Assembly: GCA_038319685.1 (NCBI GenBank)
Contig: JBBQDN010000002.1
Location: 138,614-202,613 of the forward strand
Direction: 5' to 3'
Origin: UBA6022 sp038319685
Lineage (GTDB): Bacteria > Patescibacteriota > Saccharimonadia > Saccharimonadales > Saccharimonadaceae
Length of the DNA stretch: 64,000 nucleotides
Part shown: one piece after another, positions 43,526-51,939 of the stretch
How positions within the stretch are numbered: the first letter of the stretch is position 1
How the letters are laid out: every line of letters starts with the position of its first letter
Notes under the pieces: model-generated
Database searches by the model: none
The model's input: the letters and a program-made list of their open reading frames with translations, nothing else
What the model was told of the DNA's origin: nothing
Program-made: the position numbers and the translations under genes

Positions 43526-44239
43526 ATGGAATTCACACAACCAAATAGAAATACCAAGGGCCGACCAAAGCTTTCAGTACCACAACGTGGTGATACTATA
43601 TCTATTGATTCTCGTCACCGTAAATACCCCGCCCCAGTCAGCAAAAAATCCGTAAAGATAGTGGGCGTCACTATCGATTTTGGCTCGTTACCATCAAAAA
43701 AAATTGTCTTGTCTCGTGCTCGCAGGTTTCTATTAACCAAAAAAACTATTGTCGCTGGGTCTATTATCGCCGGGTCTATTGGTACGCTCACCACGTGGTC
43801 ATTGGTTACACAGCACAGCATATCGAAAATTCCGGGCGGTACAATATCGCACGAAACCGTCGAAAACCTCGAATACCAAACGGTCTTACCGGCAGGCAAG
43901 TCTGTCAGTGAACTAGGTGGCTGGAAACGAGTCAGCCCAGTCAAAAACGACCCAGTATTCGCCTACGCCGACAAAATTGGTGAGGTTTCCATTAGCGTTA
44001 GTCAGCAGCCTTTACCTCAATCGTTCAAAACCGACATCGATAACCAAGTCGCCGAACTCGCCAAAAAATTCAACGCGACGACCAAAATTGATGCCAGTAG
44101 CACTACCGTGTATGTTGGTACATCGGCCAAGGGTCCTCAGTCAGCAATATTCACAAAAAATGGCCTGTTAATCTTGATCAAATCTCAGAAAAAAATTAAC
44201 GACGTAGCTTGGGAAAAATACATCAAAGCGCTGAACTAG
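43526..44239 (+). CDS. Membrane-anchored extracytoplasmic protein (237 aa)
   Basis: A basic cytoplasmic N-terminus of about 70 residues, a membrane helix (about 75-95, 'IVAGSIIAGSIGTLTTWSLV') and an extracytoplasmic domain of 140 residues ('PGGTISHETVENLEYQTVLP', 'GGWKRVSPVKNDPVFAYADK'). The family is not recognised by name, but the arrangement is frequent in Saccharibacteria. It follows the adhesin gene on the same strand after 73 bases. GAGGA precedes the ATG, and a terminator overlaps its stop. Confidence 0.6.
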   Translation: MEFTQPNRNTKGRPKLSVPQRGDTISIDSRHRKYPAPVSKKSVKIVGVTIDFGSLPSKKIVLSRARRFLLTKKTIVAGSIIAGSIGTLTTWSLVTQHSISKIPGGTISHETVENLEYQTVLPAGKSVSELGGWKRVSPVKNDPVFAYADKIGEVSISVSQQPLPQSFKTDIDNQVAELAKKFNATTKIDASSTTVYVGTSAKGPQSAIFTKNGLLILIKSQKKINDVAWEKYIKALN

Positions 44240-44267
44240 TACGGAGCCGTACTAGTTAGGGTTTTTT
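44234..44267. terminator. Bidirectional terminator overlapping two convergent stop codons
   Basis: AACTAGTACGG (44234-44244), two-base centre, CCGTACTAGTT (44247-44257), then a T run. The stem contains the TAG of the plus-strand gene and ends on the TAA of the minus-strand gene. Confidence 0.8.
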
Positions 44268-44846
44268 GTACTTTTCGATCGACTGGGCGACTTTGCCGTC
44301 AGGTTTAAGATTCTCGTAAAATAATACTTGACTTTTATTGATAATCATTGCGTCTTCTGGGCCGTGAATTTCGTCCCCAAGTTTAATAAGCTGGACATTA
44401 CTTTGATCGGTCGATGTTGCCTGTGGATTTTTTGAATCCTTGGTCGTATCCGCTGATTGCTGCGCCTGCAGATAATAAATATCCGTCATCTTCATGTGTT
44501 CGGTATTAACCGACTGAAGTTTACCAAAATATACCTGTCCATTGGTAAAGAACACTGCCTGGTATTTACTACTGTCGATTGGTGTCCCAGTATTTTGCAT
44601 GTTCGACCATGCAAGCGCACCGACAACACCAAGGACAATAACAACGATACCCACGGCGACAGGTAGAACAAACCGTTTCAATGACTTCTTTTCGTTAACG
44701 ATGCGTTGTGGTAAAGGTGCTCGGTATATGGTTTTAGGCTCCACTGCTGATTGCCGTGGATCTTCTGACTGCCGACGTGTCGGCTCGGGTCTTCCCATGT
44801 TACTCCTGTCTGCCGGTCGTGGCACACGAAATGGTCCCCCATCCAT
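44256..44846 (-). CDS. Conserved single-pass membrane protein (196 aa)
   Basis: A Pro/Arg-rich disordered cytoplasmic N-terminus (1-55), a membrane helix (about 62-82, 'LPVAVGIVVIVLGVVGALAW') and an extracytoplasmic part with 'YQAVFFTNGQVYFGKL' and 'MTDIYYLQAQQ'. I recognise this last pattern from many CPR genomes; its role is unknown. AGGAG stands 8 bases before the ATG. It is a single gene facing the previous one. Confidence 0.7.
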   Translation of the reverse strand: MDGGPFRVPRPADRSNMGRPEPTRRQSEDPRQSAVEPKTIYRAPLPQRIVNEKKSLKRFVLPVAVGIVVIVLGVVGALAWSNMQNTGTPIDSSKYQAVFFTNGQVYFGKLQSVNTEHMKMTDIYYLQAQQSADTTKDSKNPQATSTDQSNVQLIKLGDEIHGPEDAMIINKSQVLFYENLKPDGKVAQSIEKYKKP

Positions 44847-44965
44847 GGTTACTTCTCCTATTACCTATTCTTACTCGCTATATCATAGCATAAGGAGTAT
44901 GGGATTTTCAATGATTTTCGGATGCCTTCATACCGGACGGACGTACATTATTCGACAATGCTTGT

Positions 44966-44971
44966 TATACT
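44966..44971 (+). promoter_or_regulatory. -10 hexamer TATACT for leaderless YdeI-type gene
   Basis: TATACT ends 6 bases before the ATG at 44978. Confidence 0.6.
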
Positions 44972-44977
44972 ACCAGC

Positions 44978-45244
44978 ATGGACGACCAAGAAATTCCCGC
45001 CGGAACAGTGCATGACATGCCAGCGGATTTGCTGGTGGCATTGACCGCCAGTATGTCAGCGCTCGTCGCGTGGAAAGACATTACCCCACTGGCACGCAAT
45101 GAGTGGATTTGCTGGGTAAAAAGCGCCAAACTTATTGAAACAAGAAGCCGTCGCGTTGCAAGAGTTCCTGCGGAACTAGCCGAAGGCAAACGCCGCCCCT
45201 GCTGCTGGCCAGGATGTATCCATCGACAAAAAAATGGTAAATAG
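44978..45244 (+). CDS. YdeI/OmpD-associated family, C-terminal half only
   Basis: 88 residues. 'MPADLLVALTASMSALVAWK', 'LTPLARNEW' and 'SAKLIETRSRRVARVPAELA' match the second half of YdeI-type proteins (implicated in tolerance of membrane-active peptides in E. coli or Salmonella). The usual first half is missing here, but a separate gene at 63034-63378 encodes only that half. The end 'RRPCCWPGCIHRQ' has three Cys and a His that may bind a metal. Transcribed alone from a leaderless promoter. Confidence 0.7.
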   Translation: MDDQEIPAGTVHDMPADLLVALTASMSALVAWKDITPLARNEWICWVKSAKLIETRSRRVARVPAELAEGKRRPCCWPGCIHRQKNGK

Positions 45245-45286
45245 ATAACTCGAAATAAACGAATCGATCGAAACGAGTTGCATTAT

Positions 45287-45907
45287 TTAATGAAGTGCAT
45301 CGAAAATCACAGGGCCATAGTTATCCCACCCCGTGTCAATATAGACCAGTGGTGTCGCGACTCGTTTTGGAACATTGAACGAAATCTGGCCTTTTACTGA
45401 TTCACCCGGCGCAAGCTCTTTGGCTGATAACGGTGTGACTACATACATCGACGCATGCAGTTGTGCGTAGTCGCCTTCATCACTGCGTACGTACAACTGC
45501 GTGGAAGGTATGAGGTGTTGCATTTGATTTGTCGTGTTTTTAATCTCGATATCCATAATAAGCATCGTTTCTGATGGATCAATCGTAAAAGCATTGTCTT
45601 TTTTATCATTCTCGGTCACATTACTAATTTTGGCACTCAGCACACCATTCGTACCTTCGTAATGTGACGTTATGTATTGATTTGTCTTTATTTGCGTTTT
45701 CGTCGGTTCGTAATGTGTAGTTAATGCATTCACGACAAAAAGAACATTGACGACGAGTAACGAACAAAGAACGACGATAAATGCAGCGAAAAGCAGGCGA
45801 TTTTCATCGTTAAATTTTAAGAAGTTACGCCACTCACGTTTTACTTCTTGTATTTCACCTTCTACAGTCGGGTGTTTAGGTGTACGTCGTTTTAGTAAGT
45901 TCTTCAT
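45287..45907 (-). CDS. DUF4352-like membrane-anchored protein, copy 1
   Basis: 206 residues: a cytoplasmic N-terminus (1-38), a membrane helix (about 39-62, 'LLFAAFIVVLCSLLVVNVLFV') and an extracytoplasmic beta domain with 'MLIMDIEIKNTTNQMQHLIP' and 'LAPGESVKGQISFNVP', the plan of DUF4352 (telokin-like) lipoproteins. It is the last gene of the five-gene flavocytochrome/b5 operon; 15 bases separate it from the gene before. It probably binds or supports the extracytoplasmic partners. Confidence 0.7.
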   Translation of the reverse strand: MKNLLKRRTPKHPTVEGEIQEVKREWRNFLKFNDENRLLFAAFIVVLCSLLVVNVLFVVNALTTHYEPTKTQIKTNQYITSHYEGTNGVLSAKISNVTENDKKDNAFTIDPSETMLIMDIEIKNTTNQMQHLIPSTQLYVRSDEGDYAQLHASMYVVTPLSAKELAPGESVKGQISFNVPKRVATPLVYIDTGWDNYGPVIFDALH

Positions 45908-45922
45908 ATACTGGCTCCTTGA

Positions 45923-48418
45923 TTATGGTTTCGTTGCGTCGTAATATCCAACTCGGTACGATAACAGCTGGCTGCTGCCACTATTAGTTTTTGTTGCACT
46001 GGCATGACCATGGGTCGTCGCACCGTTACTATCTTTATATCCTGGTATTGCGGCAGATCCTGCAAGGACGCCTGCAAGGTCATGATTACAGACTGCGCTT
46101 GCATTCTCGATCGTCGAAGTCGACCCACTTTTGATACCACCAGGATGACTTGGTCGGAAAGTCGTAATATTAATCACCCAATCACTGTTCCATGCCCAAC
46201 AATTACCTGGACTGGCATGTCCTGCGAGGTCATTGGGCCCGTAACACGGTGTTCTCCCGGAACAATATACTGCAACAGGTGGACTAACCGTTAACGATGC
46301 GCTCGAACTAGCAGTCCCACCGCTATTCGTACAGCTAAGGCTATACGTAAAGCTTCCTGCACTGTTCATCGCGCCAGTACTCTGGCTGCCTGATGCCGCC
46401 TTTGACCCGCTCCATGAACCACCTGCAGTACATGACGTTGGGCTGTTCGTTGCACTCCACGAAATCGTGGCGGCACTGCCAGTTGTAATTGATGCTGGTG
46501 ACAGTGATACTGACACGACAGGAACGGCGATGACCGTCAATACAGCCGATGCAGCCGTGCTACCCGCTGCGTTTACACAAGTCAAACTGTACGTAAAGCT
46601 TCCTGCACTGTTCATCGCGCCAGTACTCTGGCTACCTGATGATCCCTTAGCGCCACTCCATGAACCAGTCGCGGTACACGATGTTGGACTATTGGTTGCA
46701 GTCCACGAAATAGCAGATGTACTGCCCGTGCCAATTGACGTTGGGTTCATTGTGATATTCACGACCGGCTTTGTTGTCTGGACGCCTGACGAAACATCGA
46801 CTGACGTACTTGCTGTATCCACCCCGCCTGCGTTCGAACATTGCAGTGTGTAATTGTAGATTCTTACTGTCGTCAACGTGCCCGTGCTTTGTGACCCGCT
46901 CGCCGATTTAGCTCCAGTCCAATCGCCGCTGGCGACGCATGACGTCGGGCTATTGGTAGCGCTCCATGAGATAGTTGAACTTCCCCCACTACTGATGGTG
47001 GTTGGGTTGGCATTAAGCGTTACGACCGGCACTGGTGGATTCGTAACCGTGACGGGAATATTTTTGGCAAATCCAGTCCCGCCAGCATTTGTACAGGTCA
47101 GTGTGTAATAGTATGTTTTGAGTGTCGTCAACGTGCCCGTGCTTTGTGACCCGCTCGCCGATTTAGCTCCAGTCCAATCGCCGCTGGCGACGCATGACGT
47201 CGGGCTATTGGTGGTTGTCCAGGAAAGTGTCGAACTGCCACCTGTATAAATAGAGGCCGGGCTACCTGTTAGCGAAACAGTCGGCGGCGGCGGTATTACG
47301 GCTATTGCCACGCTATCAAAGGTACCACCGGTACTATTGCTACAGGTGATTGTAAAATCATATGTTCTAATTGAGTTCAGGGGCCCTACCACTTGCGTGC
47401 CGCTTCCTGCTTTACTACCCGACCAATCACCGCTGGCGACGCATGACGTCGGGCTATTGGTGGTTGTCCAGGAAAGTGTGACGATCTGGCCAGGTGCCAC
47501 TGGACTCACGGGGTTTGATGATATCGTGACGATTGGTGTATCTGGCGGTGGATCTCGCACTAACACAGTTGCCACATCCGTGCCTGTTCCGGCACTGTTT
47601 GTACAAGTAAGCACATAAGTGTACTCCTTACTCGACGTAAGAGCTCCAGTACTTTGCGGGCCCGTAGGTGGTTTCGTACCACTCCAATCGCCGCTGGCGA
47701 CGCATGAAGTCGGGCTATTGGTAGCCGACCATGTCAATGTTGACTGGTCACCTTTATACATCGTGGTTGGATTTGCCGCAATTGTCACGCTTGGACGAGT
47801 TGCCACGTTACCTGTGCCCGTCGGTGCGCTCGCGCCGACACTCACGGTCGAAAATCCTGTGCCTGTCGCGTTTTTACAGGTAATCGTAAACAGATAAGTC
47901 TGGACTTTACTCATCACGATACTTTTTTCCGTCCCCGAGCTTTCTTTCGACCCAGTCCAGTCGTCGCTCGCAGTACATGAAGTAGGCTTGTTTGTCGCAC
48001 TCCATTTTAGAGTGGCCGTTCCACCCACGATGACCTTGGCAGGATCAGCCGTAAGCGTAATAACTGGGCTATTTGTACCGGTAAAACCACCAACTCCAGT
48101 GGCAACGCCACCGCCAGGTGCAGCTTTGTCGCTCGTTGTCGTACCGGATGTTTGCGGAAGCGGCTTATCCTGTGGGTTGACGTTCAACCCGTGCGAAGCT
48201 CGGAAGCCATCATTACCAATAAGTGCAGAAATAGCGACAAACCCAACCAATGTCAAGCTAATCACAATAGCCGACGCAGCGATTAGTATCTTTGTGCCTC
48301 TAGGACCAAAATGTGGCAGTTTCGGCATATACTTGAACAGGCCGATACTCGGTTGTTTGACCTGTATAACAACCGGTTCGAGTTCCATGAAAGATTTTTC
48401 TTCTTGCTGACCCTGCAT
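45923..48418 (-). CDS. Membrane-anchored protein with seven Ig-like repeats and a cytochrome b5-like end
   Basis: 831 residues. A cytoplasmic N-terminus of about 40 residues and a membrane helix (about 44-66) lead to seven tandem beta repeats of about 82 residues. Each repeat contains 'SWTATNSPTSC' or a variant and a second Cys ('TCTN..'), so one disulfide per repeat is likely. The last 115 residues resemble cytochrome b5: 'YGPNDLAGHASPGNCWAWNS', 'INITTFRPSHPGG' with the first heme His, and a later His in 'THGHAS'. The protein would hold a heme domain up to several hundred angstroms outside the membrane (inference from repeat number). One base separates it from the preceding gene. Confidence 0.75.
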   Translation of the reverse strand: MQGQQEEKSFMELEPVVIQVKQPSIGLFKYMPKLPHFGPRGTKILIAASAIVISLTLVGFVAISALIGNDGFRASHGLNVNPQDKPLPQTSGTTTSDKAAPGGGVATGVGGFTGTNSPVITLTADPAKVIVGGTATLKWSATNKPTSCTASDDWTGSKESSGTEKSIVMSKVQTYLFTITCKNATGTGFSTVSVGASAPTGTGNVATRPSVTIAANPTTMYKGDQSTLTWSATNSPTSCVASGDWSGTKPPTGPQSTGALTSSKEYTYVLTCTNSAGTGTDVATVLVRDPPPDTPIVTISSNPVSPVAPGQIVTLSWTTTNSPTSCVASGDWSGSKAGSGTQVVGPLNSIRTYDFTITCSNSTGGTFDSVAIAVIPPPPTVSLTGSPASIYTGGSSTLSWTTTNSPTSCVASGDWTGAKSASGSQSTGTLTTLKTYYYTLTCTNAGGTGFAKNIPVTVTNPPVPVVTLNANPTTISSGGSSTISWSATNSPTSCVASGDWTGAKSASGSQSTGTLTTVRIYNYTLQCSNAGGVDTASTSVDVSSGVQTTKPVVNITMNPTSIGTGSTSAISWTATNSPTSCTATGSWSGAKGSSGSQSTGAMNSAGSFTYSLTCVNAAGSTAASAVLTVIAVPVVSVSLSPASITTGSAATISWSATNSPTSCTAGGSWSGSKAASGSQSTGAMNSAGSFTYSLSCTNSGGTASSSASLTVSPPVAVYCSGRTPCYGPNDLAGHASPGNCWAWNSDWVINITTFRPSHPGGIKSGSTSTIENASAVCNHDLAGVLAGSAAIPGYKDSNGATTHGHASATKTNSGSSQLLSYRVGYYDATKP

Positions 48419-48419
48419 A

Positions 48420-48950
48420 CTACCCCTCCGTACCTTGTATTAAAATTGGTACGACTATCCCGCTCCATTTTGCATCGACAAACAATTTGACCGTCCCCGA
48501 TGTATCGACAAGATAGCTAAGATCTCCGTGAATTGCTTCACCTGGTGCAATCTCACCAGCGCGAAAAGCTTTTTCAAGCGGAAACGGTGACAAATAACTG
48601 ACATCCCCCGTTACGTTTTTCATATATGTATCGTTACTCGGTAGCGCTTGAATCGGTGCGTCAGAAATATTTTTAATCCAGAAATCAATAATGGCATACT
48701 GTTTACCAGCAGGAGCGATAAATGGCTTTTTACCCTGTTCAAACTTGACACTTTGCACTGACATAATCACATTTCCAGAGTGAATTTGCTGATTGACGGC
48801 ATACGAAGTACTTGGACGTGTGTGAATAAGTGCCGCATTACTTTTTTGTATATTCATCGTGATTCCTAGGAGCACGATAGCGATTACTAGCAGTACCGCT
48901 GCCCCATAAAGCATTAGTTTTGGCGAGAGTGTTCTGAGTGTCTTATTCAT
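48420..48950 (-). CDS. DUF4352-like membrane-anchored protein, copy 2
   Basis: 176 residues: a membrane helix near 14-33 ('LYGAAVLLVIAIVLLGITM') and a beta domain with 'YAIIDFWIKNISDAPIQALP' and 'IAPGEAIHGDLSYLVDTSG'. It has the same plan as copy 1 at the end of the operon. It lies between the two b5-like genes (8 bases after one, 1 base before the other), which argues for a common complex or a shared assembly role. Confidence 0.7.
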   Translation of the reverse strand: MNKTLRTLSPKLMLYGAAVLLVIAIVLLGITMNIQKSNAALIHTRPSTSYAVNQQIHSGNVIMSVQSVKFEQGKKPFIAPAGKQYAIIDFWIKNISDAPIQALPSNDTYMKNVTGDVSYLSPFPLEKAFRAGEIAPGEAIHGDLSYLVDTSGTVKLFVDAKWSGIVVPILIQGTEG

Positions 48951-48958
48951 GATAATTC

Positions 48959-49729
48959 CTATTTTTTATTCCCGTCGTAATAGCCGACAAAATACGATAT
49001 TTCGTTTCTATCTGAATTTGATTTAGTTGACTGATTATGATCTCTGGTTTGACCCCCAGCCGACACATCACCACGGAGTGAAGGGGCAAGGTCACGGCCA
49101 CACACCTGACTTACTTCGATCGTACTAATACCTGTCTTTGCTTTGTGAAACCCTAGGTCAAAACCACTAATGTTGATAACCCGGTCGCCGTTCCAACCCC
49201 AACAGTTACCGGATCCGTTATGCGTCGCCACTTCACTCGCACTATAGCAAGGAATACGCCCGCCACAATAAGCTGCGGTTGTTGTAGAGGTACTACTGGT
49301 GCCTGTTTGCGGCGCCTGAGCCGACGGGACGACGTCAGCCGCAACCACCACTACAGACACCGAAGCAGATGCAGTACCCCCGGCATTCGTACAATCAATG
49401 ACATACTTTAATGTCCCTATTTTCGTTACTCGCCCAGTACTTTCTGCGCCGTATGGAGTCTTTTTACCTAACCAGCTTCCCGTTGCAGTACAAAATTCAG
49501 GGTTTGCCGTTGATGACCATGTCAGTGCACTGTAACTACCTACAGCTACCGAACCCGGGTTTGCTGAAATAGTAACAGTCGGTGGCTTGACCTTCGGTTG
49601 AATGGCAACAGTCACGTCAAGACTAGCGGCCACTTGCTTGTCTGGAGAAAAAACACCAACAACAACAATCGCGATCATACCAAGGCATGTTACGATCATC
49701 ACTACACCCACAAGTTTCTTAAGCCACAT
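48959..49729 (-). CDS. Membrane-anchored Ig-like protein with diverged cytochrome b5-like end
   Basis: 256 residues: signal or anchor helix (about 6-28, 'LVGVVMIVTCLGMIAIVVVG'), one Ig-like repeat with the same Cys pattern as the 831-residue protein ('ANPEFCTATGSWLGKKT'), a Ser/Thr linker, and a b5-like domain ('YSASEVATHNGSGNCWGWNG', 'VINISGF'). The HPGG loop has become 'FHKAKTG', keeping the His; another His follows in 'RDHNQST'. It shares the final 'VGYYDGNK' with the larger protein. Heme binding is likely but less certain than in the partner. Confidence 0.7.
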   Translation of the reverse strand: MWLKKLVGVVMIVTCLGMIAIVVVGVFSPDKQVAASLDVTVAIQPKVKPPTVTISANPGSVAVGSYSALTWSSTANPEFCTATGSWLGKKTPYGAESTGRVTKIGTLKYVIDCTNAGGTASASVSVVVVAADVVPSAQAPQTGTSSTSTTTAAYCGGRIPCYSASEVATHNGSGNCWGWNGDRVINISGFDLGFHKAKTGISTIEVSQVCGRDLAPSLRGDVSAGGQTRDHNQSTKSNSDRNEISYFVGYYDGNKK

Positions 49730-49763
49730 GTACTATATTCTCCACCTTTATCATTTAATTCTA

Positions 49764-51173
49764 CTATGACATCGCAAATTCTTCACTATGTATCCTCGCA
49801 CCGGGTACTGATTTCGCCTTGAGTTGCGATCGGAGTGATTGCATCATCGGTGGCGGACCACAGATAAAGAAATCTTTTCCGGCTAACCCTTCGCTGTGCT
49901 GCTCGATGTAGTCAATACCCAAAAATCCATTTTGCTCATCGCCGATAAACGCATATACCGTAAAATTACCGTGTCGCATAAACGACGTATTAGCAAGTTT
50001 TTGAAAATCAATAAGCTCACCGCGACTTTTGACTGAATAGTACAAATCAATATGATAGTCATCAGTTTCTGGCAAACTCAGTGCCATCGAGAGGAATGGA
50101 GTAATCCCAATACCTCCGGCTATCCAGATCTGATTTTTATTTTTAAAGTTTTTGTACGAAAATCGGCCGTAAGCGCCTTCGATTTCAGCAATCGAACCAG
50201 CTTCTAATTGATGAAGTGTTTTTGTATAATCTCCTAATCCCTTTACTGTCAGCTGCAGCTGATCAGAACCAGGATGTGACGATATTGAAAACGGGTGCCA
50301 TTCACTGCGTACGGTATTTGACGTATCACTCGTAAATTTTATGTATACAAATTGACCTGGTTTGTAACTCATCAGTTTGGTGTTATCACGTGGTTCCATC
50401 GAAATCTGTACGACATCACCCTCGAATGTCGCAACATTTTTCACCAAGTACGAATAGCGGCGAATAAATATATTACCGAGTAATGTTTTATAGGTAAAGG
50501 CAATGATACCTAGTATCGTAAGTGATAAAATATAATATTTCATCACCATATCGGTTGATGTATCACTATTTATAAACAGGACGTGTAGCCCTGCGATAAA
50601 AAATGCTGGCCCGAGAAATTTATGTGTTATAAGCCAAATTCTGTAAGGTAACTTGACGAAAAACGTCACTAGAAGTAATCCAACCATTCCCCAAAAAGCA
50701 ATGATACCAAAAAATATTGCCCACTGTTCAAGTACGAGCCCATGATAAACATGTTGCGTATTAAACAGGGCATCGATAGGCAGGAGCCCATTTGGCAGCA
50801 ACATCAGTGCCGCTTGTTTAATCGAAGTATTCACGTAGCGAAGCGCCAAAAAAAGCGGGTGTAATGACAAAAAAATCAATGCAAGGCCACCTAATAGATG
50901 ATGCGCAATATAGACACGGTTCAACCCACCAAAAAAATATTCCAAAAACCGTAGGCGAGTTGAATAAATCAGGTTAAGCGCGTACATCACCATCCCAACA
51001 AGTCCCGTAACGCGACCGATTGCAAGCAGCTCTGCCCCATGAATAGTATCAAGGGGGTGAATCTTGAGCCATAAAATAACAGGTATCAGACACAGTACAA
51101 ACGTAATAGTCCACCCTAACAAATGTTCGAGTCTAAAACTTATGACAACCGGCCTATTTCCCTTAGGCTGCAT
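49764..51173 (-). CDS. Ferric reductase-type transmembrane flavocytochrome
   Basis: 469 residues. Six or seven membrane helices contain the heme His pairs 'YIAHHLLGGLALIFLSLHPL' and 'THKFLGPAFFIAGLHVLF'. An FNR-type cytoplasmic part follows, with FAD motif 'HPFSIS' and 'GDYTKTLHQL', NAD(P)H motif 'WIAGGIGITPFLSM' and the final 'FFICGPPPMMQSL'. It would carry electrons from NAD(P)H through FAD and two hemes to the outer face. It is the first gene of an operon whose next genes encode anchored cytochrome b5-like proteins, so these are the probable acceptors. Confidence 0.88.
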   Translation of the reverse strand: MQPKGNRPVVISFRLEHLLGWTITFVLCLIPVILWLKIHPLDTIHGAELLAIGRVTGLVGMVMYALNLIYSTRLRFLEYFFGGLNRVYIAHHLLGGLALIFLSLHPLFLALRYVNTSIKQAALMLLPNGLLPIDALFNTQHVYHGLVLEQWAIFFGIIAFWGMVGLLLVTFFVKLPYRIWLITHKFLGPAFFIAGLHVLFINSDTSTDMVMKYYILSLTILGIIAFTYKTLLGNIFIRRYSYLVKNVATFEGDVVQISMEPRDNTKLMSYKPGQFVYIKFTSDTSNTVRSEWHPFSISSHPGSDQLQLTVKGLGDYTKTLHQLEAGSIAEIEGAYGRFSYKNFKNKNQIWIAGGIGITPFLSMALSLPETDDYHIDLYYSVKSRGELIDFQKLANTSFMRHGNFTVYAFIGDEQNGFLGIDYIEQHSEGLAGKDFFICGPPPMMQSLRSQLKAKSVPGARIHSEEFAMS

Positions 51174-51279
51174 GTGTACGTACTTTCATCTGTTACCATA
51201 CTACCATAACCGGTATACACAGAGGGTATGTTTCTGTAACTGAATATAGTAATTTTAACTACATTTTGGTTTTTTGAAC

Positions 51280-51939
51280 TTAGTTAGCGTATCCCCAAGT
51301 TTTTTGCCATTGTCGCATTTGAAAAATCTCTTTACTTTGCGCAGTCATAATTGCTTTAGTGAGGTCTTTTACTTCTTGGTGATAGGCGTTAGCGGTCCCA
51401 AGCGAAGCCATATTTATTGCGGACTGGTGGTGCAGTATCATCTGGGTAAGGAATGCTCGGTCAAATTCATCACCAGTTTTACCACCTAACGCATTCATCA
51501 TACCTACGTTAGTATCCATCATACCCATCGACGAATGATCCATCATCATTTCACCACTGCTGGCGGAATAGTTCCAAGATTTCTGCCAAGACGACATATC
51601 ATTCATCTCTTTTGTCTGAGCAGACACGATTGCGGTTGCTAAATCTTTCACCTCTTGGTGCTTGGCGTTAGTCAGTGCAAGATTTGCCATGTCTACCGCA
51701 CCCTGATGATGGGCGATCATGTTTGCTAGGAACAGACGGTCATAGTCCTCGCCCGTAACATCACTAAACATCTTGTAGTCGCTTGAATCTTTATTTGCAG
51801 AAACCATACTTTGGTACTCTTTGTTACCACCATCCATCATCCCACTATTGTTGTTACGGCCAATTACATACACACTAAAACCAGCAATTGCGACAATAGC
51901 GACAATAGCGACGATTACTATACTTGATTTATTTTTCAT
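51280..51939 (-). CDS. DUF305 protein, membrane-anchored, two repeats
   Basis: 219 residues: a membrane helix (about 6-26), a Met/Ser/Gly linker, and two DUF305 (ferritin-like four-helix) halves marked 'MIAHHQGAVDMANLAL' and 'MILHHQSAINMASLGT'. DUF305 proteins frequently accompany copper export genes and may hold copper outside the membrane with their His and Met residues ('GEMMMDHSSMGMMD'). The ATG overlaps the copper ATPase stop (ATGA), with AAAGGAG inside the ATPase's last codons, so translation is coupled. Confidence 0.88.
   Translation of the reverse strand: MKNKSSIVIVAIVAIVAIAGFSVYVIGRNNNSGMMDGGNKEYQSMVSANKDSSDYKMFSDVTGEDYDRLFLANMIAHHQGAVDMANLALTNAKHQEVKDLATAIVSAQTKEMNDMSSWQKSWNYSASSGEMMMDHSSMGMMDTNVGMMNALGGKTGDEFDRAFLTQMILHHQSAINMASLGTANAYHQEVKDLTKAIMTAQSKEIFQMRQWQKTWGYAN

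Noticed and set aside
46900..47750. Regularly spaced near-identical DNA segments resembling an array
   Set aside because: They lie within one reading frame and encode the tandem Ig-like repeats.
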